Positions 5,111 through 12,826 of a stretch of 12,936 nt of DNA are shown piece by piece. Every line of letters starts with the position of its first letter. The first letter of the stretch is position 1. The position numbers were made by a program, and so were the translations under genes. Origin of the DNA: UMGS621 sp964468815 (lineage in GTDB: Bacteria > Bacillota > Clostridia > Christensenellales > Borkfalkiaceae); assembly GCA_964468815.1 (NCBI GenBank), contig CAYXWN010000043.1, positions 1 through 12,936 of the forward strand, written 5' to 3'. The notes under the pieces were generated by a model that was not told where the DNA came from, ran no database searches, and saw nothing but the letters and a program-made list of their open reading frames with translations.

Positions 5111-8001
5111 CATTCATGCACCGAAACGGTATAGACGGCGCAAGTCATGTTTCCTGCGGAATCGCAGCACCGATAATACACTTGATATTCGCCTGCGTTC
5201 TTGAATACGAACGCGCCGTTTTGAATCCTTACGATCTGCCCTTGTTCGGTTATGACGTAAATCCGAATCGAAACGGTTTCGTCCAAATCGTCCGTCGCCG
5301 TAGCGATCGCCAACGTTACCTTTTCCCCGACTTTCACCTCGGACGGAAGCGTTCCGTTTAACTTAATTTCGGGGGCACAATCGTTTTGAACCTCGATGTT
5401 GTAACTCAAATTCGCCTTGTTACTGCTCAAATCTGCCGCGGCGTAATAAATTTTATACGTGCCGTATTCGGAAACGACGATTTCGTAATCCGCGTTTCCG
5501 TCCGCGCTCTGCAACACCGTTCCGTCCGTCGCCGTTACGGGATTTCCGTTCGGATCGTAGACGGTCAACGTGAACGGCAGACCGGGATCGATCGCGTCGA
5601 CGACGTACGGCTTGGGTAATTTTACGGTTTCGCCGTGCTTTTTCATTCCGCCGTAATCTTCCGTGCAACCGAAGATCGGGTTCGCAAATTCGCCGAACGA
5701 AAGATTGCCCGTCATCTGGTTGGAAATCTGACTGATTGATATTTTCGCGCCGCCGGTTACGCCGTCCATAATAATTCTCGCCGTAACCTGTCCGCTCGGG
5801 AAACCGTTGAACGGTTTTCCGTCCGCCGTTTCCGTTACCGCCGCGTTAATTTTCACCTTAGAGGAAAACGCAACCGTATTGCCGCTTTGCTTATACGCCA
5901 ACGTAATCACGTCGGACGAATAAAGTTTTTCGGGAAGTTCGTATCTCTTGCCGTTCTCGTTCAAGCGGAAGTAAGTCTTTCCGTTCTCAACCGTATAATT
6001 GAATTTTACCGAAACGGTAGGATCTTCTACGTCCGAAAGCAAGAGCGAAACGGTCTTAACGGAAATAAATCGCTCGTTTCCGCAGAACGAAAACGTAAAG
6101 CCGTTCACCGAAAGAGGATTGATCCAATCGACGACGGTGTTTTTAGAAGTCTTAATCGTAACGTCCGTTTCGCCTACCGTCAATTCGGGATCGCCCTCGA
6201 CGGCATAGAACAATTTTTCGCAATCAATCGAACCGTCCGCGTCGCGCACGTCAATCACCGGAACAGAATATTCTTTCTGCGAATGTTTGCCGTTCAAAAC
6301 CGCGTCGTATACGACCGTTACGTTCTTCCCTGCGGAAGACGCAAAGGGCGTTACTTTACCCTTCGGCAACAACTTTTCGCCGCTTTCGTCCGTGTAATAA
6401 ATTTTTGCTTTAATTTTATCGCCGCTGCCGTCCGTATAATTATAGGCGTAACCCGTCGGCAAAATATAGGGGCGACCACTCACGAAATACCGAGGCACGG
6501 CGATTTCTTCCGTAAACTTCGCAACCATTCCGCTCTCGGCAACCACCGTCAACGAAGCGACGCCCGTTCTTCCGGCGATATCCGTAACCGTATATTTAAA
6601 TTCGTACGTACCGGCTGCCGGGATAAAGAACGTATTCCCGTCCAACGCGACCGTGTTTCCCCCGTAAACGACGGAAAGCGCGAGCGTACCGTTACCGATA
6701 CAGCCGTCCCACGTCGCCGACGGAAGAACAACCGTGTCCCCTGCGACGAATCCGTCCGCCGAAAAATCGCCCGTCTGCACGGTGATCCCCTTAACGCCCG
6801 TTTCCGCCGTCACCGAAAGCGTCTTTTTCACCGTCTTTCCGTGTCCGTCGTTCGATTTGTAAACAATCGTGTATTTCCCTGCTTTCGCACAGTTGAATCT
6901 GCCGTCCGTAACGGTTACCTTTTCGCCGCCGTAATAAACCTCGGCGGTCACTTCGAGTTCCCCGTAATAGGGGCTGACGCTCGTCGCCTCGAACACCGGG
7001 TAATTCTGCCCGACGCCTGCGATCGGAAGATTTTCTTCGCCGTAGCCTAACGTATCGACGTTGATCACGTGCGGCTTGCGGTCGGTCGTAACTTCCTCGA
7101 CGCTCACGCCGTCAATTTGCGTAAGCACGAAATTGAACGCCGATTTTTGATATTTCAATCCGCGAATGGAAAGGAAACATTCTCCCGTCGTGAATCCCGC
7201 CCACGGTTCTGCAAAATATTCCTCGTCGTCAAAATCGACGACGGCTTTCTTTTTATCCCAATACTCGTTCTTTTCGTGTGTGAACAATTGCTTGGTCGCA
7301 TCCTCGTAAAAGACGGACATCACGTTCGTTTGAATGGTATTGATCAGCGGATACGTCTGACTTTCTCCCCCGATTCCGCAAAAATCGAGGAAAATGATCG
7401 CGCCCTCACCGTCCGCCTTGCGGAGAGTATTATTGTTGAAATAATCCATCGCCGCCAACGTGCCGTTAAAGCCTGCGCGCAGATATCCGACGCCGTTAAT
7501 TAAGCCCTGTCCTCTGTAATAGTCCGCCGGGTGCGTATCTTTGGAACAATACACGCTGATTGTGAGCGAATTCGTTTCGTCGTACGCATCGGTAAGGATC
7601 ACTTCAAACGCGTCCACTTCTTTAACGCCGATCGTTTCCGGCGTGATCGCAAACTCGAAAAGGGGCTTTTCCTTGGTTCTCCCCGTCAAGTCGATTACTT
7701 TCGTATAGCGGAACGAATCCCCCTGCGCAAGCGAAACCGCAACGCCGCTAACGCTTCCGTCGCCGACGACGGGCTTGCCGAGCGCATCTAAAATCGTCGC
7801 GCTTTGATGGTCTTTCGCAACATACGTAGCGTTCGGAGTGACCGTTGAGTTTTTCCCCGAAACAACGTAAAGTTCGTCCGAATCGGTCGCACGCGCAAAA
7901 TCGTTTCTTCCTGCAAACGCGCTAACGCCCGAAAACGTCGCACACAGCACGAGCATCACGACGAGCAAACTTGTCAAAAAACGTCTTGTTTGTTTTTTCA
8001 T
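5110..8001 (-). CDS. Large secreted protein with multiple Ig-like domains and two lectin-like beta-sandwich regions
   Basis: A 963-residue exported protein of unknown function. Residues 1-30 are a signal peptide with a type I peptidase site after AFA (SAFA|GR). Cys20 is preceded by LVL, which is not a good lipobox, and I see no LPXTG motif or C-terminal membrane anchor, so it is likely released or held non-covalently. Residues about 65-313 form a beta-rich N-terminal region without a family I can name. Residues about 316-399, 403-489 and 495-588 are Ig-like, with GKYTIVYKSNDGHG and GTYEFKYTVTDIAGRTG closing strands typical of DUF5011/Big_3-like folds. Residues about 590-790 are a second region resembling a laminin-G or lectin sandwich. 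Residues about 790-873 and 875-963 are two more Ig-like domains (GTYKIYYAAADLSSN, GEYQVYYRCCDSAGN). Its ATG overlaps the stop of the second permease (TAATG), with GGAGG 12 bases upstream, so it is tightly tied to transporter expression. Glycan binding is inferred from context only. Confidence 0.78.
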   Translation of the reverse strand: MKKQTRRFLTSLLVVMLVLCATFSGVSAFAGRNDFARATDSDELYVVSGKNSTVTPNATYVAKDHQSATILDALGKPVVGDGSVSGVAVSLAQGDSFRYTKVIDLTGRTKEKPLFEFAITPETIGVKEVDAFEVILTDAYDETNSLTISVYCSKDTHPADYYRGQGLINGVGYLRAGFNGTLAAMDYFNNNTLRKADGEGAIIFLDFCGIGGESQTYPLINTIQTNVMSVFYEDATKQLFTHEKNEYWDKKKAVVDFDDEEYFAEPWAGFTTGECFLSIRGLKYQKSAFNFVLTQIDGVSVEEVTTDRKPHVINVDTLGYGEENLPIAGVGQNYPVFEATSVSPYYGELEVTAEVYYGGEKVTVTDGRFNCAKAGKYTIVYKSNDGHGKTVKKTLSVTAETGVKGITVQTGDFSADGFVAGDTVVLPSATWDGCIGNGTLALSVVYGGNTVALDGNTFFIPAAGTYEFKYTVTDIAGRTGVASLTVVAESGMVAKFTEEIAVPRYFVSGRPYILPTGYAYNYTDGSGDKIKAKIYYTDESGEKLLPKGKVTPFASSAGKNVTVVYDAVLNGKHSQKEYSVPVIDVRDADGSIDCEKLFYAVEGDPELTVGETDVTIKTSKNTVVDWINPLSVNGFTFSFCGNERFISVKTVSLLLSDVEDPTVSVKFNYTVENGKTYFRLNENGKRYELPEKLYSSDVITLAYKQSGNTVAFSSKVKINAAVTETADGKPFNGFPSGQVTARIIMDGVTGGAKISISQISNQMTGNLSFGEFANPIFGCTEDYGGMKKHGETVKLPKPYVVDAIDPGLPFTLTVYDPNGNPVTATDGTVLQSADGNADYEIVVSEYGTYKIYYAAADLSSNKANLSYNIEVQNDCAPEIKLNGTLPSEVKVGEKVTLAIATATDDLDETVSIRIYVITEQGQIVRIQNGAFVFKNAGEYQVYYRCCDSAGNMTCAVYTVSVHE

Positions 8002-8912
8002 TATTCTTTTAATCCTCCCATGGATAAATTTCCCATTAACCGCTTATGCAAGAACAAGAATAAAATAAGCATCGGCACGAGCATCGTAATGCACCCTGCC
8101 ATGGTTGTGGGAATGGTAATATCGTTAGAGCCCTCAAAGCACAGCCAATACATTCCGAATGCGATCGTCGGGACGTTCGGCATATACAACATCGGGGTGG
8201 TGTAATCGTTCCAAAAACTGACGAACAGCAATAAAACGATGGTAATAAACGTATTTTTCACCATGGGGAAAGTGATCTTCATCATGACGGTGAAATTTCC
8301 TGCGCCGTCGATCTTCGCCGCTTCCGAATAATCTTTCGGGAACACGGAGAGTTGCGCGTAAAACACCAGAAAATAAACGCCGAGGAAGTTACACTTCATT
8401 ACCCACATTCCGAGGATACTGTCGTTCAAATTAAATAATTTCGCGATGTACAGCCCTGACGCGGTCGTTCCTACCGTCGGGAATACCATGGTAAAAATAA
8501 CGATCCAATAGAATACGGCGCACACCTTATACTTAAATCTGGCGGAAATATACGCCATGATATATTGAACGAAGCACTGAATCAGCGCAGAACCCAACGC
8601 GTACAGTAAGCCGTTCAAAAACATTTCTTCAATGTAAACGTATCTCGTTCCGCCCGCTTTCAACGAAACCTTGATCGCGAGAATATCCAAAAGGTTGGTA
8701 TAATTAGAAAATTGGAACGCCAAACTGCCGTTCGAACCGTACAGTCCCGGCAAACCGAAGCGGTTAAAGTCCAATTCCAAATCCGTTTTCAGCGACGTCA
8801 TGACGCCCAAAGCGATCAAGGCGATTACCGAAACGGTATACACCGCGAGAAAGATCCCGACGATCAGCATGAAAACGTTAAATCTTCTTTTTTCTTGTTG
8901 TTCTGCTTTCAT
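8001..8912 (-). CDS. CUT1-type sugar ABC transporter permease (second subunit)
   Basis: A 303-residue inner-membrane permease of the MalG/UgpE type (BPD_transp_1). About six hydrophobic helices are visible: near residues 12-38, 96-121, 128-152, 165-190, 218-236 and 268-290. The cytoplasmic EAA loop that contacts the ATPase is at 197-216 (EAAKIDGAGNFTVMMKITFP), with the expected EAA---G spacing and terminal P. It would form a heterodimeric channel with the permease encoded just upstream and take substrate from the binding lipoprotein. GAGGTGA (8923-8917) overlaps the TGA stop of that gene, and the two genes are 9 bases apart, indicating translational coupling. Length is a little over the usual 270-290 because of a longer extracytoplasmic segment at about 45-95. 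Confidence 0.92.
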   Translation of the reverse strand: MKAEQQEKRRFNVFMLIVGIFLAVYTVSVIALIALGVMTSLKTDLELDFNRFGLPGLYGSNGSLAFQFSNYTNLLDILAIKVSLKAGGTRYVYIEEMFLNGLLYALGSALIQCFVQYIMAYISARFKYKVCAVFYWIVIFTMVFPTVGTTASGLYIAKLFNLNDSILGMWVMKCNFLGVYFLVFYAQLSVFPKDYSEAAKIDGAGNFTVMMKITFPMVKNTFITIVLLLFVSFWNDYTTPMLYMPNVPTIAFGMYWLCFEGSNDITIPTTMAGCITMLVPMLILFLFLHKRLMGNLSMGGLKE

Positions 8913-8921
8913 ACTATCACC

Positions 8922-9869
8922 TCAATCTGCGGACGGGCCTAATTTTTCAAGCGCGCGACGCACGACAATCGTAAGCGGAATCGTAATAATCGTAAACACC
9001 AAACCGAGTGCCGCCAAATACGGATATCCGTCAAAGGAAGCCGCTCTCGTTTCCTTCAACAGATAATACCCGATGGTCTGCACGGAATTCGGCGCGTCGT
9101 AAGAGAAGAACGAATACAACCCCATATCCGCCGTAAAAAACGCGGCGAGCCCCGTTACGACAAAGGTCGAAACGGTCGGATACACCGACGGAAACGTGAC
9201 GTGAATAAATTCTTGGAACATATTCGCGCCGTCCAATTTCGCGGCTTCCACCAACGATTCGGAAATACCGCTCATCGTTCCAAGATAAATCAGAACGTTA
9301 TTGCCGATTCCGAACCATATTCCGAAAAAGAGCACCGTTCCGAACGCCGTTTTTTCCGTATTGATCAAAGAGCCGACGTCAACCCCGAACCAACTTTTCA
9401 AAAGCATGGGAACGCCGAAATTCGCAAAATACTTAAAAATTATGATGAGCGCCATAGACGAAACGATAGACGGCAAAAACAACATAATTTTAAAGAACGA
9501 CGAACAATGTCTTTTCTTATAAATGTAAAACGAACAGAACAGCCCGACGGAGATTCCGACTAATACGCTGACGAAATAGTAAATACACGAATTTTTCAAC
9601 GCGGCGAGCAGATTGCCGTTTTTAGAAAACGCGTTCACCACTCTCGAAAAATTTTCAAATCCGTACCAAACGTACGAGCCACGGTCCGTCGTCGGATCAA
9701 TTACGTATTCTTGGAACGCCATGATCACCGAATTGATATTGACGTAAACGTAAAAGATCAAGAACTGCACGATGGGAATCAACGCGACAAGGCAAATAAA
9801 TATAATATTCTTTTTGTCGCTTTCGCCGAGTTTAGCCGATCCTCGCTTGCTTCCTTTTTTCCTTTCCAT
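8922..9869 (-). CDS. CUT1-type sugar ABC transporter permease (first subunit)
   Basis: A 315-residue inner-membrane permease of the MalF/UgpA/LplB type (BPD_transp_1). A basic cytoplasmic N-terminus (MERKKGSKRGSAK) is followed by about six helices near residues 20-44, 90-117, 126-150, 174-200, 231-254 and 282-304. The EAA loop is at 208-227 (EAAKLDGANMFQEFIHVTFP). No ATP-binding subunit is encoded anywhere in the window, which is usual for CUT1 systems that share an MsmK/UgpC-like ATPase. The ATG at 9869 is preferred to an in-frame GTG at 9878. GGTGG lies six bases before the ATG, whereas nothing like a ribosome binding site precedes the GTG. A strong hairpin sits immediately upstream at 9883-9906. 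The closest analogues handle oligosaccharides, but the specificity cannot be read from the permease. Confidence 0.92.
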   Translation of the reverse strand: MERKKGSKRGSAKLGESDKKNIIFICLVALIPIVQFLIFYVYVNINSVIMAFQEYVIDPTTDRGSYVWYGFENFSRVVNAFSKNGNLLAALKNSCIYYFVSVLVGISVGLFCSFYIYKKRHCSSFFKIMLFLPSIVSSMALIIIFKYFANFGVPMLLKSWFGVDVGSLINTEKTAFGTVLFFGIWFGIGNNVLIYLGTMSGISESLVEAAKLDGANMFQEFIHVTFPSVYPTVSTFVVTGLAAFFTADMGLYSFFSYDAPNSVQTIGYYLLKETRAASFDGYPYLAALGLVFTIITIPLTIVVRRALEKLGPSAD

Positions 9870-9882
9870 AGAAACCACCGTA

Positions 9883-9906
9883 CGGTTGCGTTAAAAAACG
9901 CAACCG
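9883..9906 (-). other. Intercistronic stem-loop between the binding-protein and permease genes
   Basis: CGGTTGCGTT and AACGCAACCG form a perfect 10 bp stem with a TTTT loop on the transcribed strand, in the 56-base gap between the two genes. No T-tract follows, so it is unlikely to be a full terminator. In transport operons such a hairpin often protects the 3' end of the binding-protein message, so that this protein is made in excess over the permeases. It also ends only four bases before the GGTGG ribosome binding site of the permease and could limit its translation. Confidence 0.6.
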
Positions 9907-9925
9907 CCTGTTTTTATTTAATCCG

Positions 9926-11602
9926 TTAACCTTTGATATAAGAAGAATATTTTAACGCCCAATCGTTTTTCAAGAAAGAATACATTCCGTTAAAATACTC
10001 CGCCGCCGTGTAAGACTCGTTGTTCTTAAAGATAGAGGTGGGATCGCCGCCCTTGTCGTTTGAATAACGGCTGCCGTTGATATGGCTCTTTGTCGTCGTT
10101 CTGAACAACATATTGTTGGAAAGAGGATATACGATCGTCGTTCCTTCCGCGTTTTTCAAGTTCAACAAAGATTTGCAATACGGACTGCAAGAAACCAACG
10201 ATTCGGCGTCCATCTCGTAGTTAAGCGTTCTGACCGCAGACGTTATTTTCGTAAATTCTTTCAGCGAAACGTCCGTGTTGCAATATTGCAAGAACAAAAC
10301 CGCCAACTTTTTGATCGGCTCGTTGTTTTCGAGATACGCGTTTACAAAACCGTAAGAACGCAAGGTTTCCAAAAGCGTGACGCTCTCGCCGACCTTTTCC
10401 GCAGTCGCTTTCGGGAAAGGCATGAACATAAAGTTCCGATCTTTCTTTCCGTACTTTCTGTCCGCGGTATTCTGTTTTTCCATCGCCGTAAAGGTTGCGG
10501 TCGCTTCGCCTTCCCACCAACAACCCTCGATCATCATAGCGATCGGATTGTTCCCGGCTTCCGCCGCCAAGGGAGTGTTGCTCTGCAAAAACCGCTTTTG
10601 CGTTTCGAGATGCGTTCCGCCGTCAAAGCAATATTGCGAATTGTAATATCCGCCGTCAACGATCTTTTCAAGCAACTTTAACGAATAATAATAGCCCTCT
10701 TGCTTTACGACGTCGTAACCGTTCGCGTTGGTGATCGCGACGCTTTCCGTCGTTACCGTTCCGTCCGCCGCAACCGATTTCACGATATTGTCAAGCGTTC
10801 CGTCAAACGTATAGCCGATTTTGGTATTCGTCGCGCCGTTTACGTCCGCAGCAAACGCTTCCGCCATTCTCGTAGCGTAGAATTGATGATCCGCCGACCA
10901 AACGAACGGCGTTACCGATCTCTGCGCCATGGTTGCCATGAGTTTATAAAAGTCGTCCAGCGTTGCGGGCAGACCGTCGTCGTAGGTATTCGCCTTTCCG
11001 TCCGGTCCGTACGATTTTCCTTCGTCCGTCAATTGCTTCGAGCAATTACCGTTCGTGTCCATGAACAACTTTTTCTCGTTGAAAAGATCGACGTCGATCG
11101 TAATTCCGTTAAAGCCCGCGTAATGCGGAATCATGTAATATTTTCCGTTTTTATCGAGGTAGGTTTTCTGGTCGTCCGAAAACTTATCGAAAACAGACGT
11201 TTCCTCTCCGGGGAGTTTTTCTTTGATCGCGTCCGTTATATCGAGCGCATATCCTTGCGCGATGAACTGATCGTAATCAATGCACTCGTTGAAAAAGACG
11301 TGCGGCATATCCGGATCCAAAAGGTTGTTGTTTAAGAGGGCTTCGCCGTTGTTCTTCGCGTCGTCGATATCAATGTATACGCCGGTCTTGCCTTCCTCAA
11401 ACGAATAGTCCGCATATTCCGCCTCGAACCGCGCCTTTACTTCTTCCAACCAATCCGAACCGAAACCGCCTCCGTAGTTGGAAACTTTCAAAACGGTGAC
11501 CTTGCTCGTGTCGACAGGATCGCCTTGCGGACCGCGACAAGAAACGCAGCAAAAGACGATTACAAGGGTTACGATAAGAGATAATAATCTTTTAATCTTC
11601 AT
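9926..11602 (-). CDS. Extracellular sugar-binding lipoprotein of the CUT1 ABC transporter
   Basis: A 558-residue solute-binding protein (family 1, SBP_bac_1/SBP_bac_8 type), the substrate-capturing subunit for the two permeases downstream. Residues 1-21 are a hydrophobic export signal ending in CVSC. Cys22 is the likely lipidated residue, although Cys rather than Leu at -3 makes the lipobox atypical. The mature part has family features: VTVLKVSNYGGGFGSDW at the first strand, F-A-Y-D segments, and DMPHVFFNECIDYDQFIAQGYALDIT in the first lobe. YYMIPHYAGFNGITIDVDLFNEKKLF is the classic hinge-adjacent stretch, and IAMMIEGCWW lies near 354-363. It exceeds the usual 400-450 residues. Part of the excess is an insert at about 181-210 with a GPDGKANTYDDG loop that resembles a calcium-binding loop. 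AAGGAG lies six bases before the ATG. First gene of the operon, divergent from the AraC regulator. Confidence 0.9.
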   Translation of the reverse strand: MKIKRLLSLIVTLVIVFCCVSCRGPQGDPVDTSKVTVLKVSNYGGGFGSDWLEEVKARFEAEYADYSFEEGKTGVYIDIDDAKNNGEALLNNNLLDPDMPHVFFNECIDYDQFIAQGYALDITDAIKEKLPGEETSVFDKFSDDQKTYLDKNGKYYMIPHYAGFNGITIDVDLFNEKKLFMDTNGNCSKQLTDEGKSYGPDGKANTYDDGLPATLDDFYKLMATMAQRSVTPFVWSADHQFYATRMAEAFAADVNGATNTKIGYTFDGTLDNIVKSVAADGTVTTESVAITNANGYDVVKQEGYYYSLKLLEKIVDGGYYNSQYCFDGGTHLETQKRFLQSNTPLAAEAGNNPIAMMIEGCWWEGEATATFTAMEKQNTADRKYGKKDRNFMFMPFPKATAEKVGESVTLLETLRSYGFVNAYLENNEPIKKLAVLFLQYCNTDVSLKEFTKITSAVRTLNYEMDAESLVSCSPYCKSLLNLKNAEGTTIVYPLSNNMLFRTTTKSHINGSRYSNDKGGDPTSIFKNNESYTAAEYFNGMYSFLKNDWALKYSSYIKG

Positions 11603-11626
11603 AAATTTCTCCTTCCTTTATTTATT

Positions 11627-11664
11627 TGCAAAAATTTAAATTTTTACATATTGAAATTTTTGCA
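11627..11664. repeat. Perfect 11 bp inverted repeat with a nested 16 bp palindrome in the operon leader
   Basis: TGCAAAAATTT (11627-11637) and AAATTTTTGCA (11654-11664) are exact reverse complements, 16 bases apart. Overlapping the left arm, AAAAATTTAAATTTTT (11630-11645) is itself a perfect palindrome, so two alternative pairings are possible. The element sits inside the predicted leader of the operon mRNA, 25 bases before the binding-protein start codon. It may be a protein-binding operator or an A/U leader hairpin; the sequence does not tell which. Confidence 0.55.
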
Positions 11665-11693
11665 CAAAACCGTGATTGTTTTTTTCAATTCTT

Positions 11694-11699
11694 ATTATA
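11694..11699 (-). promoter_or_regulatory. Probable -10 element of the operon promoter, no -35 seen
   Basis: A perfect TATAAT on the minus strand lies about 92 bases before the binding-protein ATG. The hexamer 17 bases upstream (AACACG at 11722-11717) does not resemble a -35, and 16 or 18 base spacings do no better. Such a promoter typically needs an activator, which fits the divergent AraC-family gene. The start would be near 11687, giving a leader of about 85 bases. Confidence 0.5.
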
Positions 11700-11804
11700 T
11701 ACGAAACAACGAGTTCCGTGTTGCGAATTTATGATAATAAAACAGTAAAAGTTTTGATTTTTAAGCAAAAAATAAACTTGTTCGGTTTTAATTGCAAAAA
11801 ATTC

Positions 11805-11833
11805 TTGATTTTTACGATTATCTTTGTTATCCT
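11805..11833 (+). promoter_or_regulatory. Possible promoter of the AraC gene
   Basis: TTGATT (11805-11810) and TATCCT (11828-11833) are 17 bases apart, each matching the sigma-A consensus at four of six positions. A start near 11840 would leave a short leader of about 17 bases before the ATG at 11857, just enough to include the AGGGGG ribosome binding site (11846-11851). The TGCAAAAAATT motif lies just upstream, which would allow autoregulation. The match is modest in A/T-rich DNA. Confidence 0.3.
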
Positions 11834-11856
11834 AATAACGAGAAAAGGGGGACATA

Positions 11857-12699
11857 ATGAAAAACACGATCGAAACGAAAATTCCGAAAATCGAATTCCT
11901 GAACGCAGAAAGCGGCATTGACTTCCATTGGTGGTACAAAAACGAAACGCCGATTCATTCTCACACGTATTACGAAATCGTCGTCATACAGGAAGGTCCG
12001 GTCAACCAAATCTGCAACGACGTAAAATACACGATGGAAAAAAGAGATCTGTTTATCTTAAAGCCGGGCGACGTCCATCGGTTCTTTTCTTCGCCCTACG
12101 CTTCGCAGTTGAATTTCTCCATCGTCCCGAAAGAATTGAAAAAATTATGTAACGGGATTCACCCGGATCTGTATAACACGATCAAGACAAACGCGCCCAA
12201 GTTGATACGGCTTCCGGAAGAAGAATTTAATTATTGTACGTATTTATCTGCACAAATCGGACTTTCGGACAACGGAAAAGACACGAAAAACGAAATCGTC
12301 ATCAAACAACAAATCTACAACTTACTGGTTGCGTTCAGTCATTTTTTCAATTCCTCGGACGATAAAAACAAATTTCCGGATTGGCTGACCGCCTTTATCA
12401 ACACGATCAGTTCGCCCGAATATCTTGAAAAAAAGGTGCAAGATCTTTACCCTCTCGCGCCCTACTCGCAATCTCTTTTGAACCGTTATTTTAAGAAATA
12501 CACGGGGACGACGCTCGTCGATTATATGAAACAACTCAAAATGAATTATGCGGAAAAACTCTTGATTCACAGCGACTATTCGATTTCGCAAATTGCGGAT
12601 AAAATTTCGTATACGTCCAGTTATTTCATACACGAATTTACCGAAAAGTATAAATGTTCGCCTGCAAAATATCGCAACATTCTCAATAAGACGCATTAA
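11857..12699 (+). CDS. AraC-family transcriptional regulator with N-terminal cupin domain
   Basis: A 280-residue cytoplasmic DNA-binding protein, likely the sugar-responsive activator of the divergent operon. Residues about 15-95 form the AraC-type cupin sensor (HWWYKNETPIHSHTYYEIVVI with His34 and His36, then DLFILKPGDVHRF at about 64-75). A helical linker follows at about 120-180. Residues about 183-276 are the double helix-turn-helix domain. The first HTH is around YSQSLLNRYFKKYTG, and the second is SISQIADKISYTSSYFIHEF followed by CSPAKYR, the signature end of the family. AGGGGG lies five bases before the ATG. The length is typical. The gene is divergent from the transport operon across a 254-base region with repeated motifs, the classic arrangement for a local AraC activator. 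The inducer is unknown, plausibly an oligosaccharide imported by the neighbouring system. It could also repress, but the poor -35 of the target favours activation. Confidence 0.93.
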   Translation: MKNTIETKIPKIEFLNAESGIDFHWWYKNETPIHSHTYYEIVVIQEGPVNQICNDVKYTMEKRDLFILKPGDVHRFFSSPYASQLNFSIVPKELKKLCNGIHPDLYNTIKTNAPKLIRLPEEEFNYCTYLSAQIGLSDNGKDTKNEIVIKQQIYNLLVAFSHFFNSSDDKNKFPDWLTAFINTISSPEYLEKKVQDLYPLAPYSQSLLNRYFKKYTGTTLVDYMKQLKMNYAEKLLIHSDYSISQIADKISYTSSYFIHEFTEKYKCSPAKYRNILNKTH

Positions 12700-12742
12700 A
12701 AACCGATCTTTTTCTCTCCCCTTCTGCGGCTTTTCAGCGTTG

Positions 12743-12759
12743 TCGCGTAAAAAACGCGA
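12743..12759. repeat. Short perfect hairpin after the AraC gene
   Basis: TCGCGT and ACGCGA form a 6 bp stem with an AAAAA loop. It lies within a run of similar GCG/AAAAAA/CGC blocks (another at 12767-12778, and AGCGTT at 12736-12741 complementary to AACGCT at 12781-12786). It lacks a T-tract on the plus strand. It may be part of an extended 3' structure ahead of the true terminator. Confidence 0.35.
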
Positions 12760-12826
12760 ATTATCTCGCAAAAAACGCTTAACGCTCTTCTATTTTTCGC
12801 AATATCGAAAATTGAGATTTTTAGCG

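Larger units (their letters stand above)
11603..11856. promoter_or_regulatory. Divergent control region between the operon and the AraC gene
   Basis: 254 bases of strongly A/T-rich DNA carrying the start signals of both transcription units. A TGCAAAAA-type motif recurs at 11627-11637 (plus), 11654-11664 (minus), 11793-11803 (plus, TGCAAAAAATT) and, less exactly, 11765-11774 (plus, GCAAAAAATA). These are candidate binding sites for the adjacent regulator. I found no catabolite-responsive element of the usual TGNAANCGNTNNCA type and no RNA gene or riboswitch that I recognise. Confidence 0.5.

Noticed and set aside
5887..7050. A 387-codon plus-strand open frame opposite the large secreted Ig-like protein
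   Set aside because: Its translation is rich in Arg, Asn and Phe with no domain, and it has no ribosome binding site. The minus-strand frame has a signal peptide, repeated Ig-like domains and proper coupling to its neighbours, so the plus frame is a by-product of codon use.
10082..11335. Two plus-strand frames of about 200 codons opposite the binding-protein gene
   Set aside because: Arg-rich translations without start signals; the minus strand encodes a clear solute-binding protein across the whole span.
11603..11856. Search for a catabolite-responsive element or riboswitch in the control region
   Set aside because: No sequence close to the usual cre palindrome and no recognisable aptamer pattern; only A/T-rich inverted repeats are present.
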